DNA from: an uncultured Bacilli bacterium
GTDB lineage: Bacteria; Bacillota_I; Bacilli_A; RF39; UBA660
Direction: 5' to 3'
Assembly: GCA_934182615.1 (NCBI GenBank)
Contig: CAKPRO010000005.1
Span: 27,012-91,011, forward strand
DNA: 64,000 nt
Shown: piece by piece, positions 1 to 8,296 of the stretch
Position numbering within the stretch: position 1 is the first letter of the stretch
Layout of the letters: each line of letters opens with the position of its first letter
Notes under the pieces: generated by a model
The model's database searches: none
The model's input: only the letters and a program-made list of their open reading frames with translations
What the model was told of the DNA's origin: nothing
Position numbers and translations under genes: made by a program

Positions 1-101
1 AAAGAAAGCTTGGTTATCTTAGATATTTCTCTTTGTGGCAACTCTCTTTTTTCTTTTTCTATACAAACTAATATTTCAAATTCATTATATGTCAACTTCA
101 T
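1..101 (-). CDS. HTH-domain protein, N-terminal fragment (gene runs off the window)
   Basis: The first 33 codons lie in the window, starting with MKLTYNEFEILVCIEKE and continuing into RELPQREISKITKLS. This looks like the first helices of a MarR-like winged helix, as found in DNA-binding regulators and at the N terminus of some LicC-type nucleotidyltransferases. The rest of the gene is outside, so the final function cannot be told. The start is supported by AGAGGGA just upstream of the ATG and by a good promoter at 142-170. Confidence 0.55.
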   Translation of the reverse strand, partial: MKLTYNEFEILVCIEKEKRELPQREISKITKLS

Positions 102-141
102 AATCCCTCTTTTTTTCTAGAACTTGTTTGTTCATAATTAG

Positions 142-170
142 ATTATATCATCTTTTTTTGAACATTACAA
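142..170 (-). promoter_or_regulatory. sigma-A-type promoter of the partial HTH gene
   Basis: On the minus strand, TTGTAA (165-170) and TATAAT (142-147) are separated by exactly 17 nt, about 40 nt upstream of the ATG. Confidence 0.6.
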
Positions 171-190
171 CTATATTGCTATATTTATTA

Positions 191-217
191 AAAAGAAAGA
201 GTATTTTTTTACTCTTT
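191..217 (-). terminator. intrinsic terminator after the phosphodiester glycosidase gene
   Basis: The minus strand reads AAAGAGTA, a short A/T loop, TACTCTTT, then CTTTTT. The hairpin overlaps the last codons of the gene ending at 209. Confidence 0.7.
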
Positions 218-1249
218 TACTATAAATCCACACGGTATTGGTCTTGTTTGTTCTAAGTTATCCCAATTAATTGGATGATTTATTATTTTGTTATCTATTA
301 CCAAAGCACTTGAATTACCACCATCTAAGTTGGCAGCATTATAAGCATGGTATCTAAGTAGGATATCTACTAAGTCATTCATATCAGCACCTTTACTTTT
401 TAGACTTCTTCCATCTATTACTAAAAATAATACGATACCATCTTTTCTCTGTGCAATAGCTGATCTCGGATGAACACCATAACCGCCATTACCATTTATA
501 AAGGCACTCTTACCATTTACTATTAGGAAAGGGCCAAATTCTACGGCATCTCTTATTCCCATATTAATTGCTTCTTCAGCACTTATTTTACCCAAGTATA
601 ATTTATTATCATTGGTAAAACCTATTAGTCCTCCACCTTGCTGACTGTGTCCATTGCTACTTATTATCTTTCCGTTTGAGATAACTGCCCCAATTGCTTG
701 TCCTCCTGTCCCTTGACCACCTTCGTCAGTGAAACCTCCACCATTAATGGCTACTACAGCATTTTCTCTTTTAGCCATATCTACTAAATATTCTCCAGAA
801 TAACCTAAGTTTTTACTATAAGTTACTTTTATTTTAGATGGATCATAGATAGCTACTAAATATCCAGAGAATCCTTTTTCATTTATTTCTATTAATTTAT
901 AAATATCTTTTTTATTTCTATCTAATATTTCTCTATCATATTCATCTATATAATCTTCTTCTTTACCTATTATTGCACTAATATCAGTATTTCCATCTGG
1001 TTCTTTAATACTATGTCTTGCTAATACTTTATTTATATATTCATCACTATAGAAGGTAGTAGCAAAATATTGATGATTCATGGTACTCATAGCGGTAGTT
1101 ACTAACCAGTCTCTGAAACCATTAAATGGTCCATATAAAAGAAATAATACCACTACTGCTACTACATCACAAATACTTAATATAATGGTAAAAATGTTAT
1201 CTCTCTTTTTTATCTTATCTGGATCTTTTGTCCTTTCTTTCTTCTTCAT
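209..1249 (-). CDS. membrane-anchored phosphodiester glycosidase family protein (NAGPA-like)
   Basis: 346 aa with a positively charged N terminus and one transmembrane segment at about residues 20-41, so the catalytic part should lie outside the cell. The remainder matches the phosphodiester glycosidase (NAGPA, PF09992) fold: VVAINGGGF, GPFLIVNGK, HPRSAIAQ and the C-terminal NAANLDGGNSSALV motif are in the expected order. Such proteins cleave phosphodiester-linked sugars, and in Bacillota they are often tied to envelope glycopolymer metabolism; the substrate here is not evident. It follows the FtsK-like ATPase gene by 22 nt and ends in an intrinsic terminator, so it is likely the last gene of an operon with gpmI. 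Confidence 0.8.
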   Translation of the reverse strand: MKKKERTKDPDKIKKRDNIFTIILSICDVVAVVVLFLLYGPFNGFRDWLVTTAMSTMNHQYFATTFYSDEYINKVLARHSIKEPDGNTDISAIIGKEEDYIDEYDREILDRNKKDIYKLIEINEKGFSGYLVAIYDPSKIKVTYSKNLGYSGEYLVDMAKRENAVVAINGGGFTDEGGQGTGGQAIGAVISNGKIISSNGHSQQGGGLIGFTNDNKLYLGKISAEEAINMGIRDAVEFGPFLIVNGKSAFINGNGGYGVHPRSAIAQRKDGIVLFLVIDGRSLKSKGADMNDLVDILLRYHAYNAANLDGGNSSALVIDNKIINHPINWDNLEQTRPIPCGFIVKE

Positions 1250-1271
1250 AAATACTCCTTACTACTATTAC

Positions 1272-2288
1272 TTATATATTTACTTCTAAATTATCTACTA
1301 CTCTAGTTATTTCATCATCTTCTATTAAAGGAAGACTTATTCTAGTTAATGTACTATTGGTACTTACATATATACCATCTCTACCTAGACTTTCATCTAT
1401 ATAATTATCTAAGAATTTATTATATTCTCTTCTAGTAGTTAGATAAAAACTTAATTTAGATATATCATCTTTATCAAATAAATAATCTATATCTTCATCT
1501 AATACACTATCAGTAGACATTATAATATGAATATTCATAGTGGCTCCGACTTCTAATAAGTAATTAATATCATCTTTTACACTAATATCCATTTTTATTA
1601 TTTCATATATTTCATCAATAAACAAAATTATTCTACTTCGATCATTATTTTTTACTCTTTCTTCAAAGATATGTCTTATTTCTTTTATTTTATTTATTAT
1701 TTCTTGTTCATTATTTACTACTTCACATAATTTATCATAAGCATTATAATTTATACTTTGGGAATCTAAAATAATTATTTTAGTTTTATCTTTATTCATT
1801 AAGATATTTAGTATTATATTATTAAATAGATTAGTCTTTCCAATACCTGTTACTCCTGTTACTAATAGATTCTTATCTTTTTCTATATTAAAATATATTA
1901 CTTTATCTTCTTCTGATAATCCTAGTGGTATATTATTATTATCTTTATCTTTAGATTCTTCTAGTAATTCTTTTAATGATAAGGTACTTTTCTTCATATT
2001 TTGTACTTTTATTTTTACTTCGTTTTCTTTTTCTTTTTCTATTTCAAATTCATTAGTAGTTACTCCTAAGGCTAAGGCTATTTCTTTTTTTAATTCTAAC
2101 ATATCTTCATAGCTTTTATCATCATTCCATGTTATATGATATATTGTTATATTTCTATATACTTCATATGTTATCTTTGTATTAAATTTAAATGCTTTAA
2201 AGGTATGTTTTAAATTATTAACAAATAAATCAGCATTTAAGATATTTCTTTCATTATCAAATATTTTTGTATTTAGTAGTTCTAACAT
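1272..2288 (-). CDS. small FtsK/SpoIIIE-like ATPase
   Basis: 338 aa. Residues 1-100 form a non-conserved alpha/beta region. From about 125 there is an FtsK/SpoIIIE-type P-loop domain: Walker A GVTGIGKT at about 145-152, Walker B IILFIDEI, and a following MNIHIIMSTD segment that matches the sensor strand of FtsK ATPases. There is no membrane domain and no FtsK gamma (DNA-reading) domain, and the protein is far shorter than FtsK (about 750 aa). It may be a stand-alone DNA or protein pump of the FtsK-HerA group; its partner is unknown. It lies 2 nt from gpmI and is probably cotranscribed with it. Confidence 0.65.
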   Translation of the reverse strand: MLELLNTKIFDNERNILNADLFVNNLKHTFKAFKFNTKITYEVYRNITIYHITWNDDKSYEDMLELKKEIALALGVTTNEFEIEKEKENEVKIKVQNMKKSTLSLKELLEESKDKDNNNIPLGLSEEDKVIYFNIEKDKNLLVTGVTGIGKTNLFNNIILNILMNKDKTKIIILDSQSINYNAYDKLCEVVNNEQEIINKIKEIRHIFEERVKNNDRSRIILFIDEIYEIIKMDISVKDDINYLLEVGATMNIHIIMSTDSVLDEDIDYLFDKDDISKLSFYLTTRREYNKFLDNYIDESLGRDGIYVSTNSTLTRISLPLIEDDEITRVVDNLEVNI

Positions 2289-2290
2289 AA

Positions 2291-3802
2291 TTACCTCTTC
2301 TTTCTACTTTTTATTAAGATATTACCTGTCATTTCACTTGGTACTTCTAAGCCCATTAGTGTTAATATAGTTGGAGCTATATCTCCTAATTTTCCATCTA
2401 TTAATTTTAGACTTTTATCGGTTATGATAAATGGTACTACATTAGTGGTATGACTGGTATTAATACTATTATCTTTATTACGCATTACTTCACAGTTACC
2501 ATGATCTGCTGTTACTATAATGGTATATTCTTCTAATGAGATATTTTCTAATATTTTACCAATACATTCATCTACTGTTTCAACAGCTTTAATAGCGGCT
2601 TCATAGTCTCCTGTATGGCCTACCATATCGCCATTAGCAAAGTTTAATATTATTAAGTCTTCATGACTTGTTGTTATTTCTTTTACTAATGAGGCTGTTA
2701 TCATATGGGCACTCATTTCTGGTTCTAAGTCATAAGTTGCTACTTTTGGACTTGGTACTAATATTCTTTTTTCTCCTTGGTATTCTTTATCTATTCCTCC
2801 ATCAAAGAAATATGTTACATGAGCATACTTTTCAGTCTCTGCTATTCTAAGTTGGGTTAATCCTTTACTTGCTATATATTCTCCTAAGGTATTTGTTAGT
2901 TCTGGTAACTCGAAAGCATATGGACATAATACGGTATCTGCTACATGCATCATTGTTACTACTTTTAAATTTTTTATTTCTTCTTTAGCAAAACTTTTAT
3001 ATTCTTTATTGGTAAAGATACTAGCAAGCTCTTTTAATCTATCTGGTCTATAGTTAAAGAAAATAATTCCATCGTTATCTTTTATTAGACCATTTTTATC
3101 AGTAGTTACTGGTACTATGAATTCATCAGTTACTTTGTTTTTTTGACTTTCTTTCCATACTTTCTTGGCTTCTTTAACTGAAGTTCCTACTACCATAGCA
3201 TTATAGGCTTTTTCTACTCTATCAAAGTTAGTATCTCTATCCATACCATAGTATCTTCCTCCTAATGAGGCTATCTTTCCTACGCCTAATTTTTTCATAT
3301 ATTTTTCTAAGGCTTCTATATACTTTATTCCACTGGTAGGACTTACATCTCTACCATCTGTAAAGATGTGAACATATACTTTTTTTAATCCTTCTTTTTT
3401 GGATAATTCTAATAAACTAAATAAATGATTGATATGTGAATGTACTCCTCCATCTGATAAAAGTCCTACTAAATGTAAACTACTATTTTCTTCTTTAACA
3501 TGATTTATTACTTTTAATAATTCTTCATTTTTATAAAAACTTTTATCTTTTATTTTACTATTTATTAGTTCTAATGATTGATATACTAAACGACCTGCTC
3601 CTATATTGGTATGGCCTACTTCTGAATTTCCCATTTGTCCTCTTGGTAAACCTACCGGGGTACCTGATGCTTCTAATTGACTATGAGGATATTTATCCCA
3701 TAATTTATCTAAAACTGGTGTTTTGGCATTATATACGGCATTATATTTTTTATTTTTTGTTAATCCTACACCATCCATAATACATAATAATACTTTCTTC
3801 AT
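2291..3802 (-). CDS. gpmI: 2,3-bisphosphoglycerate-independent phosphoglycerate mutase
   Basis: 503 aa, the normal length for iPGM. It interconverts 3- and 2-phosphoglycerate in glycolysis using two Mn ions and a phosphoserine. The metal-binding MDGVGL is at residues 9-14, the catalytic Ser at about 60 in GQMGNSEVGH, and the second metal-binding half has TADHGNCEVM followed by TSHTTNVVPF. The start is set by GGTGAT shortly before the ATG. With eno at 15.8-17 kb this gives two consecutive lower-glycolysis steps in the window, but they are not in one operon. Confidence 0.96.
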   Translation of the reverse strand: MKKVLLCIMDGVGLTKNKKYNAVYNAKTPVLDKLWDKYPHSQLEASGTPVGLPRGQMGNSEVGHTNIGAGRLVYQSLELINSKIKDKSFYKNEELLKVINHVKEENSSLHLVGLLSDGGVHSHINHLFSLLELSKKEGLKKVYVHIFTDGRDVSPTSGIKYIEALEKYMKKLGVGKIASLGGRYYGMDRDTNFDRVEKAYNAMVVGTSVKEAKKVWKESQKNKVTDEFIVPVTTDKNGLIKDNDGIIFFNYRPDRLKELASIFTNKEYKSFAKEEIKNLKVVTMMHVADTVLCPYAFELPELTNTLGEYIASKGLTQLRIAETEKYAHVTYFFDGGIDKEYQGEKRILVPSPKVATYDLEPEMSAHMITASLVKEITTSHEDLIILNFANGDMVGHTGDYEAAIKAVETVDECIGKILENISLEEYTIIVTADHGNCEVMRNKDNSINTSHTTNVVPFIITDKSLKLIDGKLGDIAPTILTLMGLEVPSEMTGNILIKSRKKR

Positions 3803-3825
3803 TTTATCACCCTATTTCCTATATA

Positions 3826-3854
3826 ATTATATATTATTATTTACTAATTGGCAA
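3826..3854 (-). promoter_or_regulatory. promoter of gpmI
   Basis: TTGCCA (3849-3854) and TATAAT (3826-3831) on the minus strand with 17 nt between them, about 25 nt before the gpmI start codon. Confidence 0.6.
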
Positions 3855-3901
3855 TATTTTAAAAGTATTTTTTGTTAACTAACTATAATTTATTATTTTA
3901 A

Positions 3902-3948
3902 TATGTAAAAGAAAAAATACTTTTGTTCAAAGTACTTTATATTTTTAT
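3902..3948 (-). terminator. terminator after fic; copy 1 of a 47-bp direct repeat
   Basis: The hairpin arms AAAGTACTTT and AAAGTATTTT (3914-3938, one G-T pair) with a GAACA loop are followed by six T on the minus strand, just after the fic stop. The whole 47-bp segment recurs without a mismatch at 4921-4967, upstream of the module. Confidence 0.75.
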
Positions 3949-4622
3949 TTGTTGTTTAATATTATCTTTTTTAGTTCGTCAGAACAATAATCACTTATAT
4001 ATTTTAATTTTTCTTTATCGTCTAAAGCATAGCTATATTTTATAAATATTTCTTTTAATTTATGATAATTTCCTTTTATACTTTCGTGGCTAGCTATAAT
4101 CATATCTTCTTTTGTTACTTCCGTTAAATCTAAATATATTCCATTTATTTTAGCCAATGATTCTATAAATAGTCTTTGGCTTCTTCCATTTCCTTCTCTA
4201 AATGGATGTAAAGCATTAATATCTGCAAACAAATCAACTAATTTTTCTATAGTTAATTCATTATCGTAATATACAAAATAGTTTTCTTCTTTTAGTTTGT
4301 TAAATATATCTGTGCCAAATGTTTCAATGTATTCACTTAAACAAAATAAATCTTGTTTAGCTATGTTACAATTTCTTATATTGCCAGCCCATCTATATAT
4401 GTCTTGAAATAAATATTTATGAATTTTTTTTAAATAATCAAAATCAAAGTTACCTTTTAATGGTTTTTCATTTAGTTCATATGTTCTAAAAGATACTAAT
4501 TCTCTTTCTGCATTAAATAAATCTTTATCGTTTGTAATATTAAGTTTGTTGATTAGAGTATCAGTCCCTTCATAACAATAATTAGCTGTTTTTTCATATG
4601 TGTATTTATATTTACTATCCAT
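3945..4622 (-). CDS. Fic-domain protein (AMPylase toxin-like)
   Basis: 225 aa from the ATG at 4622; a longer reading from a TTG at 4643 is possible but less likely, because AGAGGA sits four nt before this ATG. The Fic core motif HPFREGNGRSQR is at about 139-150 and complete, including the catalytic His and the phosphate-binding GNGR. Fic enzymes move AMP from ATP onto a hydroxyl group of a target protein. The gene overlaps the upstream small antitoxin gene by 8 nt (ATGGATAG), typical of class I Fic toxin-antitoxin pairs such as VbhA-VbhT. The target is unknown. Confidence 0.88.
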   Translation of the reverse strand: MDSKYKYTYEKTANYCYEGTDTLINKLNITNDKDLFNAERELVSFRTYELNEKPLKGNFDFDYLKKIHKYLFQDIYRWAGNIRNCNIAKQDLFCLSEYIETFGTDIFNKLKEENYFVYYDNELTIEKLVDLFADINALHPFREGNGRSQRLFIESLAKINGIYLDLTEVTKEDMIIASHESIKGNYHKLKEIFIKYSYALDDKEKLKYISDYCSDELKKIILNNK

Positions 4623-4809
4623 AGATTCCTCTATACTTTTCAATGACTTTTTTTCTTTCTTTTGTTGTGGTGGTTTTTCCTATTATACAATTATATAATT
4701 TTTTCTTTATATCTTTTGTTAATGGCATACCTTCTTGGGCCATAGCACCATCTACTCTTCTTATTTTTTCTTGTATTTCTACTTTTTCTTTATACTTTTT
4801 ATTATCCAT
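4615..4809 (-). CDS. VbhA-like Fic antitoxin
   Basis: 64 aa, highly charged. The stretch RRVDGAMAQEGMPLT (about 18-31) matches the inhibitory helix of class I Fic antitoxins, whose motif is S/T-x3-E-G/N. The Glu and Gly are kept (E26, G27) but the S/T position is Ala here. The Glu normally pairs with the second Arg of the Fic loop and blocks ATP gamma-phosphate binding. The start MDNKK is chosen because GGTGAT lies at good spacing and because the decayed copy at 5.0 kb keeps only this ATG. It is translationally coupled to fic. Confidence 0.72.
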   Translation of the reverse strand: MDNKKYKEKVEIQEKIRRVDGAMAQEGMPLTKDIKKKLYNCIIGKTTTTKERKKVIEKYRGIYG

Positions 4810-4846
4810 AAACATCACCCTTTTTGTATTTGTTTTTTCTTTATAT

Positions 4847-4855
4847 ATTATACCA
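4847..4855 (-). promoter_or_regulatory. extended -10 element of the Fic operon
   Basis: TGGTATAAT on the minus strand (TGnTATAAT pattern), about 35 nt upstream of the antitoxin start. No good -35 is visible at 17 nt, as is usual for extended -10 promoters. Confidence 0.45.
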
Positions 4856-4920
4856 CATTTCTGCTAATATTTCACTGTTTTTGTTCAATTTAATTGCATT
4901 TTATAATTATTTTATTCTAG

Positions 4921-5029
4921 TATGTAAAAGAAAAAATACTTTTGTTCAAAGTACTTTATATTTTTATAATTATTTATGTGTTTTTCCATACTTTTCAATT
5001 ACTTTTTATCATCCATAAATATCACCATT
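4921..5029 (-). pseudogene. deletion remnant of a second Fic-antitoxin operon
   Basis: Read on the minus strand this begins with the same ribosome site and start as the intact antitoxin (GGTGATATTTATGGATGATAA, coding MDDKK then a stop), jumps to the antitoxin 3' end (ATTGAAAAGTATGG, compare ATTGAAAAGTATAG), and closes with the 47-bp terminator segment identical to 3902-3948. The middle of the antitoxin gene and all of fic are missing. Nothing else coding is evident between 4855 and 5180. Confidence 0.65.
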
Positions 5030-5179
5030 TTTATTGTATATATATCATATTTTGTGAAAATATGCACATTAAATTGCAAATTACTGTGTATTTTACGCTA
5101 TTTATTCACATTTTACAACAGTATAATGTTAAAATTTGCTAAAATTGTAGTTTGTTTCACTATTTACAACATAACTCTT

Positions 5180-5204
5180 ATTTTTGAGACGTAGACTCAA
5201 AAAT
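5180..5204 (-). repeat. hairpin-family copy (ATTTTTG stem)
   Basis: Inverted orientation: ATTTTTG AGACGTAGACT CAAAAAT. The conserved apex is slightly changed (AGAC...GACT for AGAC...GGCT). It is paired with the structured element at 5206-5241 downstream of topA. Confidence 0.55.
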
Positions 5205-5205
5205 A

Positions 5206-5241
5206 CCACGGAAAACTTAAATTTATTTAAGGTTGAAGTGG
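5206..5241 (-). repeat. companion stem CCAC/GTGG with GGAA/GAA internal loop
   Basis: On the plus strand CCAC, GGAA, a small hairpin (AACTTAAA...TTTAAGGTT), GAA, GTGG. The element at 19244-19270 has the same plan with CCCC/GGGG, so the outer pairs change together. Confidence 0.45.
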
Positions 5242-5243
5242 CA

Positions 5244-5271
5244 AAAGAAAAGAACTAAATTAATTAGTTCT
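5244..5271 (-). terminator. intrinsic terminator of topA
   Basis: AGAACTAA, short loop, TTAGTTCT, then TTTCTTTT on the minus strand, overlapping the stop codon at 5260. Confidence 0.75.
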
Positions 5272-7299
5272 CTCATAATCACAATTCATACATTTTATCT
5301 TATCTTTTTTTTCTGTTAATGTTCCATTACAATTAGGACACTTTTCTTCAATTGGTTTATCCCAACTAGCAAAATCACATTTTGGATAATTTGAACATCC
5401 ATAAAAGATTTTACCTCTTTTGGTTTTCTTTTCTAATATTTTACCATCACACTTTGGGCAAGATATAATTTCTTTTACTTCTTTTTCTTCTTTATTACTT
5501 TTAATATATTTACAAGTTGGATAATTTGAACAAGCAGTAAACTTTCCATACTTACTTTGTTTTATTACTAATGGACTACCACAATTAGGACATAATTCTC
5601 CTGTTTCTTCTGGGGCTTTCTTTTCCATATTCTTGAAAGCTACTTCTACTTTTGGTTCAAATTCTTGATAGAAGATACTTAGTAATTTATTCCACTCCAT
5701 GTTACCCTCTGCTATTTTATCTAAATCATCTTCCATATTCTTAGTATATTCTACATTAATGATATCTTTAAAGAATTCTTGTAATTTATCGGTTGTTTCA
5801 ATACCTACTTCAGTAGGAATAAATTTTTTATCAATAACTTTTACATAACCTCTTTCTTCAATGGTATCAATTGTTTTAGCATATGTTGATGGACGGCCTA
5901 TTCCTAATTCTTCCATTTCTTTTATTAGTTTACTTTCGGTATATCTAGCAGGTGGTTTTGTTGTATGTGATGTATATTCTATAGTGTTAGCTACTAATAC
6001 ATTACTTTTATAGTTTGAGAAGTCTGGTAATACTTTATCTTCACTATCTTCATATTTACTATATACTTTTAAGTATCCATCAAAGATTAGGATTTGTCCA
6101 TTTACTTTGAACTGATAATTATTATTATCTAATATAACAGTAGTTGCTTCTACTTTGGCATCTTTCATTAGGGATGCTAAGGCTCTATAATATATTAGAC
6201 TATATAATTTATATTCATCATTAGTTAGATATTCTTTTATTTTTTCTGGATTATTATTTATATTAGTGGGTCTTATGGCTTCATGGGCATCTTGAACATT
6301 CTCAGTTTTATTACTCTTTTTTACATAACCTACATACTCACTTCCATAATTATCTTTAATATAACCATAGGTTTCTTTAATAAACTCATCAGATAATCTT
6401 ACGGAGTCGGTTCTCATATAAGATATTAATCCTTCTGCTCCATCTTTTAGATTTATTCCTTCATATAGTTTTTGGGCTATCATCATGGTTTTCTTAGAGG
6501 TAAAGCCTAGTTTGGTTGAAGCCTCTTGCTCTAGTGTACTTGTAGTAAAAGGAAATTTGCTTTTCTTAGCTTTTTCTTTTTTATCAATACTTTCTATTTT
6601 GAAGGCATTTGATAGTTTACTTAGTATTTCTTTGGCTTCAGATTCTTTTTTGATTTCTATTTTTTTATGATTATATGTATCTAATTTGGCATCGAAGTCA
6701 TTAAATTTTGCTTCTATCTCAAAGTATTCTTCGGGAATGAAGGCTTCTATTTCTCTTTCACGATCAATGATTAACTTTAGAGCTACTGATTGAACACGGC
6801 CTGCTGATTTGCCTCCTGTTTTAGACTGCATTAGTTTACTTAGTCTAAAGCCTATGATACGATCTAGTATTCTTCTTGTTTCTTGAGATTTTACTAGATT
6901 ATCATCTATTTTTCTAGCTTTATTAAATGAATCTAGAACGGCTTTTTTGGTTATTTCATTGAAGACTATTCGATCATAGTTTTCTTCTTTTAATCCTAAT
7001 GTATCGTATAGATGCCAACTTATGGCTTCTCCTTCACGATCGGGGTCAGTTGCTAGATATACGAAGTCAGCATCTTTGATATCTTTTTTTAATTCTTTTA
7101 CTAATTTTGATTTTCCTTTGATTATTTTATAATCTGGTTTAAAATTATTATCTATATCTACTCCAAAGCCATATTTTCCTGATGTTGATAGGTCTCTGAT
7201 GTGTCCTACGGAAGATACTACTTTGAAATCTTTTCCTAAATATTTTTCTATTGTTTTACTTTTATGTGGGGATTCCACGATTACTAATTTTTTTGACAT
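5260..7299 (-). CDS. topA: DNA topoisomerase I
   Basis: 679 aa type IA topoisomerase that relaxes negative supercoils. The Toprim domain starts with VIVESPHKSKTIEKYLG and carries the acidic ATDPDREGEAISWHL motif at about 83-97. The catalytic Tyr is about residue 294 in YMRTDSVRLSD. The TESKLIKEMEELGIGRPSTY motif is present. The C terminus carries three C4 zinc ribbons (CPNCGSPL, CPKCDGKIL, CPNCNGTL), as in Bacillota TopA. It has its own promoter and terminator and appears monocistronic. Confidence 0.97.
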   Translation of the reverse strand: MSKKLVIVESPHKSKTIEKYLGKDFKVVSSVGHIRDLSTSGKYGFGVDIDNNFKPDYKIIKGKSKLVKELKKDIKDADFVYLATDPDREGEAISWHLYDTLGLKEENYDRIVFNEITKKAVLDSFNKARKIDDNLVKSQETRRILDRIIGFRLSKLMQSKTGGKSAGRVQSVALKLIIDREREIEAFIPEEYFEIEAKFNDFDAKLDTYNHKKIEIKKESEAKEILSKLSNAFKIESIDKKEKAKKSKFPFTTSTLEQEASTKLGFTSKKTMMIAQKLYEGINLKDGAEGLISYMRTDSVRLSDEFIKETYGYIKDNYGSEYVGYVKKSNKTENVQDAHEAIRPTNINNNPEKIKEYLTNDEYKLYSLIYYRALASLMKDAKVEATTVILDNNNYQFKVNGQILIFDGYLKVYSKYEDSEDKVLPDFSNYKSNVLVANTIEYTSHTTKPPARYTESKLIKEMEELGIGRPSTYAKTIDTIEERGYVKVIDKKFIPTEVGIETTDKLQEFFKDIINVEYTKNMEDDLDKIAEGNMEWNKLLSIFYQEFEPKVEVAFKNMEKKAPEETGELCPNCGSPLVIKQSKYGKFTACSNYPTCKYIKSNKEEKEVKEIISCPKCDGKILEKKTKRGKIFYGCSNYPKCDFASWDKPIEEKCPNCNGTLTEKKDKIKCMNCDYERTN

Positions 7300-7320
7300 A
7301 TAACGCTTCCTTTCTATGAC

Positions 7321-7349
7321 ATTATAACTATTCTTTTTATAAAATGCAA
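7321..7349 (-). promoter_or_regulatory. promoter of topA
   Basis: TTGCAT (7344-7349) and TATAAT (7321-7326) on the minus strand, 17 nt apart, 22 nt before the start codon. Confidence 0.65.
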
Positions 7350-7379
7350 GTATTTTTTGTTATTTTTTATTTTATGATT

Positions 7380-7430
7380 CCCTCTAAGCTATAATCTTAG
7401 AGGGTTATTTTTAGCTTGTAATCTAAAAAT
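7380..7430 (+). repeat. hairpin-family pair (CCCTCTA and ATTTTT stems)
   Basis: Two adjoining hairpins: 7380-7404 has the stem CCCTCTA/TAGAGGG around AGCTATAATCT, and 7407-7430 has ATTTTT/AAAAAT around AGCTTGTAATCT. They are followed by a conserved tail, ATATCAGCCATATCTATTAT at 7433-7452. They lie between a DUF1016 gene and topA. Confidence 0.65.
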
Positions 7431-7478
7431 AATATATCAGCCATATCTATTATATGGTAGTTAATTATATATACTAAA

Positions 7479-7520
7479 ATAGCCTCCGGTTAAGGAGGAC
7501 TACTTATATGTAAACATAAG
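7479..7520. repeat. two small hairpins downstream of the DUF1016 gene
   Basis: TAGCCTCC, loop, GGAGGACTA at about 7479-7503 and CATAAGA-GAAA-TCTTATG at about 7505-7522. On the minus strand the first is followed by TATTTT, so it may end transcription of the DUF1016 gene. Confidence 0.4.
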
Positions 7521-7527
7521 ATTTCTC

Positions 7528-8013
7528 TTATGACATTATACTATATGCTGGTAGTTTGAGTTTTGTTCCTCTTTTTAATAATATTTGATATTCTTTGTTT
7601 CTTATTCTTTCTCTTAACTGTCTTACACTTAGGTTATTTTTTTCAATTTTGCTGATATAATAATTAATTTCATTTATATTACTGATTGGTAATAACTCTC
7701 TATAATGACTCCAGCTTAATTGGTGCCACAGTGTGACACCTTTTCCAATTATAAGATAAAATTGTCGCATTCTTTTTAATGTGGTAATATTATATTTCCT
7801 TCCAATTTCTTTAGATAATTTTAATGAATATTCTTTTATTAATCCATCTCCATACTTAGCTCTATCTTCACCACCTTGGGCTTCAATTAATAATTTACCT
7901 ACATTGTAATAGGTACTAAGTTCATTTCTGTTTTTTGAATAATCTTTTACTTTTATATATATTTCATTGTTTAAAAGTTCTTTTTTTATTTCATTGTAAT
8001 AGTTGTTTTTCAT
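7528..8013 (-). CDS. DUF1016 N-terminal domain protein (YhcG-like, short form)
   Basis: 161 aa matching the N-terminal domain of the YhcG/DUF1016 family: YNVGKLLIEAQGGEDRAKYG, LKRMRQFYLII and LSWSHYRELL are the recognisable motifs. Full-length YhcG proteins are about 350 aa and carry a C-terminal PDDEXK nuclease domain, which is missing here, so the protein ends after the helical recognition domain. It may be a remnant or a stand-alone domain. Fragments of related genes lie directly upstream (8041-8300), which points to local duplication and decay. Start at an ATG preceded by AGGAGG. Confidence 0.7.
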   Translation of the reverse strand: MKNNYYNEIKKELLNNEIYIKVKDYSKNRNELSTYYNVGKLLIEAQGGEDRAKYGDGLIKEYSLKLSKEIGRKYNITTLKRMRQFYLIIGKGVTLWHQLSWSHYRELLPISNINEINYYISKIEKNNLSVRQLRERIRNKEYQILLKRGTKLKLPAYSIMS

Positions 8014-8040
8014 TAAACCTCCTTATATTTTTTTAGTGAT

Positions 8041-8180
8041 AGAAATTTACAATAATGACTCTATGTCAATTGTCTCTACAATGTCGAGACTTTTTCTATA
8101 AAGCTGTTCTGTTAATTTTTATTATTTTAAATAATGTTTTGTAATTATGTTTTTTTATTTCATTGTTATAATTATTTTAA
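8041..8180 (-). pseudogene. decayed DUF1016 gene fragment
   Basis: Translated on the minus strand this gives NYNNEIKK near 8180 and, after a deletion, EKVSTL*RQLT*SHYCKFLS near 8041-8095. This matches the intact neighbour's NNYYNEIKK start and its VTLWHQLSWSHYRELLPIS motif, with two in-frame stops. Confidence 0.6.
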
Positions 8181-8254
8181 TTAGGCATCCGGCGGGTGTC
8201 CTTTTAGATATAGTAAATTAATATAGTTGTACCACTATAATATTATTTGTTAAT

Positions 8255-8296
8255 AACAATTTTATAGCAATTGGTCCGACACTGTCGAACTTTTTT
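8255..8296 (-). pseudogene. second, very short DUF1016 fragment
   Basis: The minus strand reads KSSTVSDQLL*NCY, matching the T-L/V-S-x-Q-L-S-W-S-H-Y core of DUF1016. The 8184-8201 stretch just below is a local GC-rich spike of unknown origin. Confidence 0.4.
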
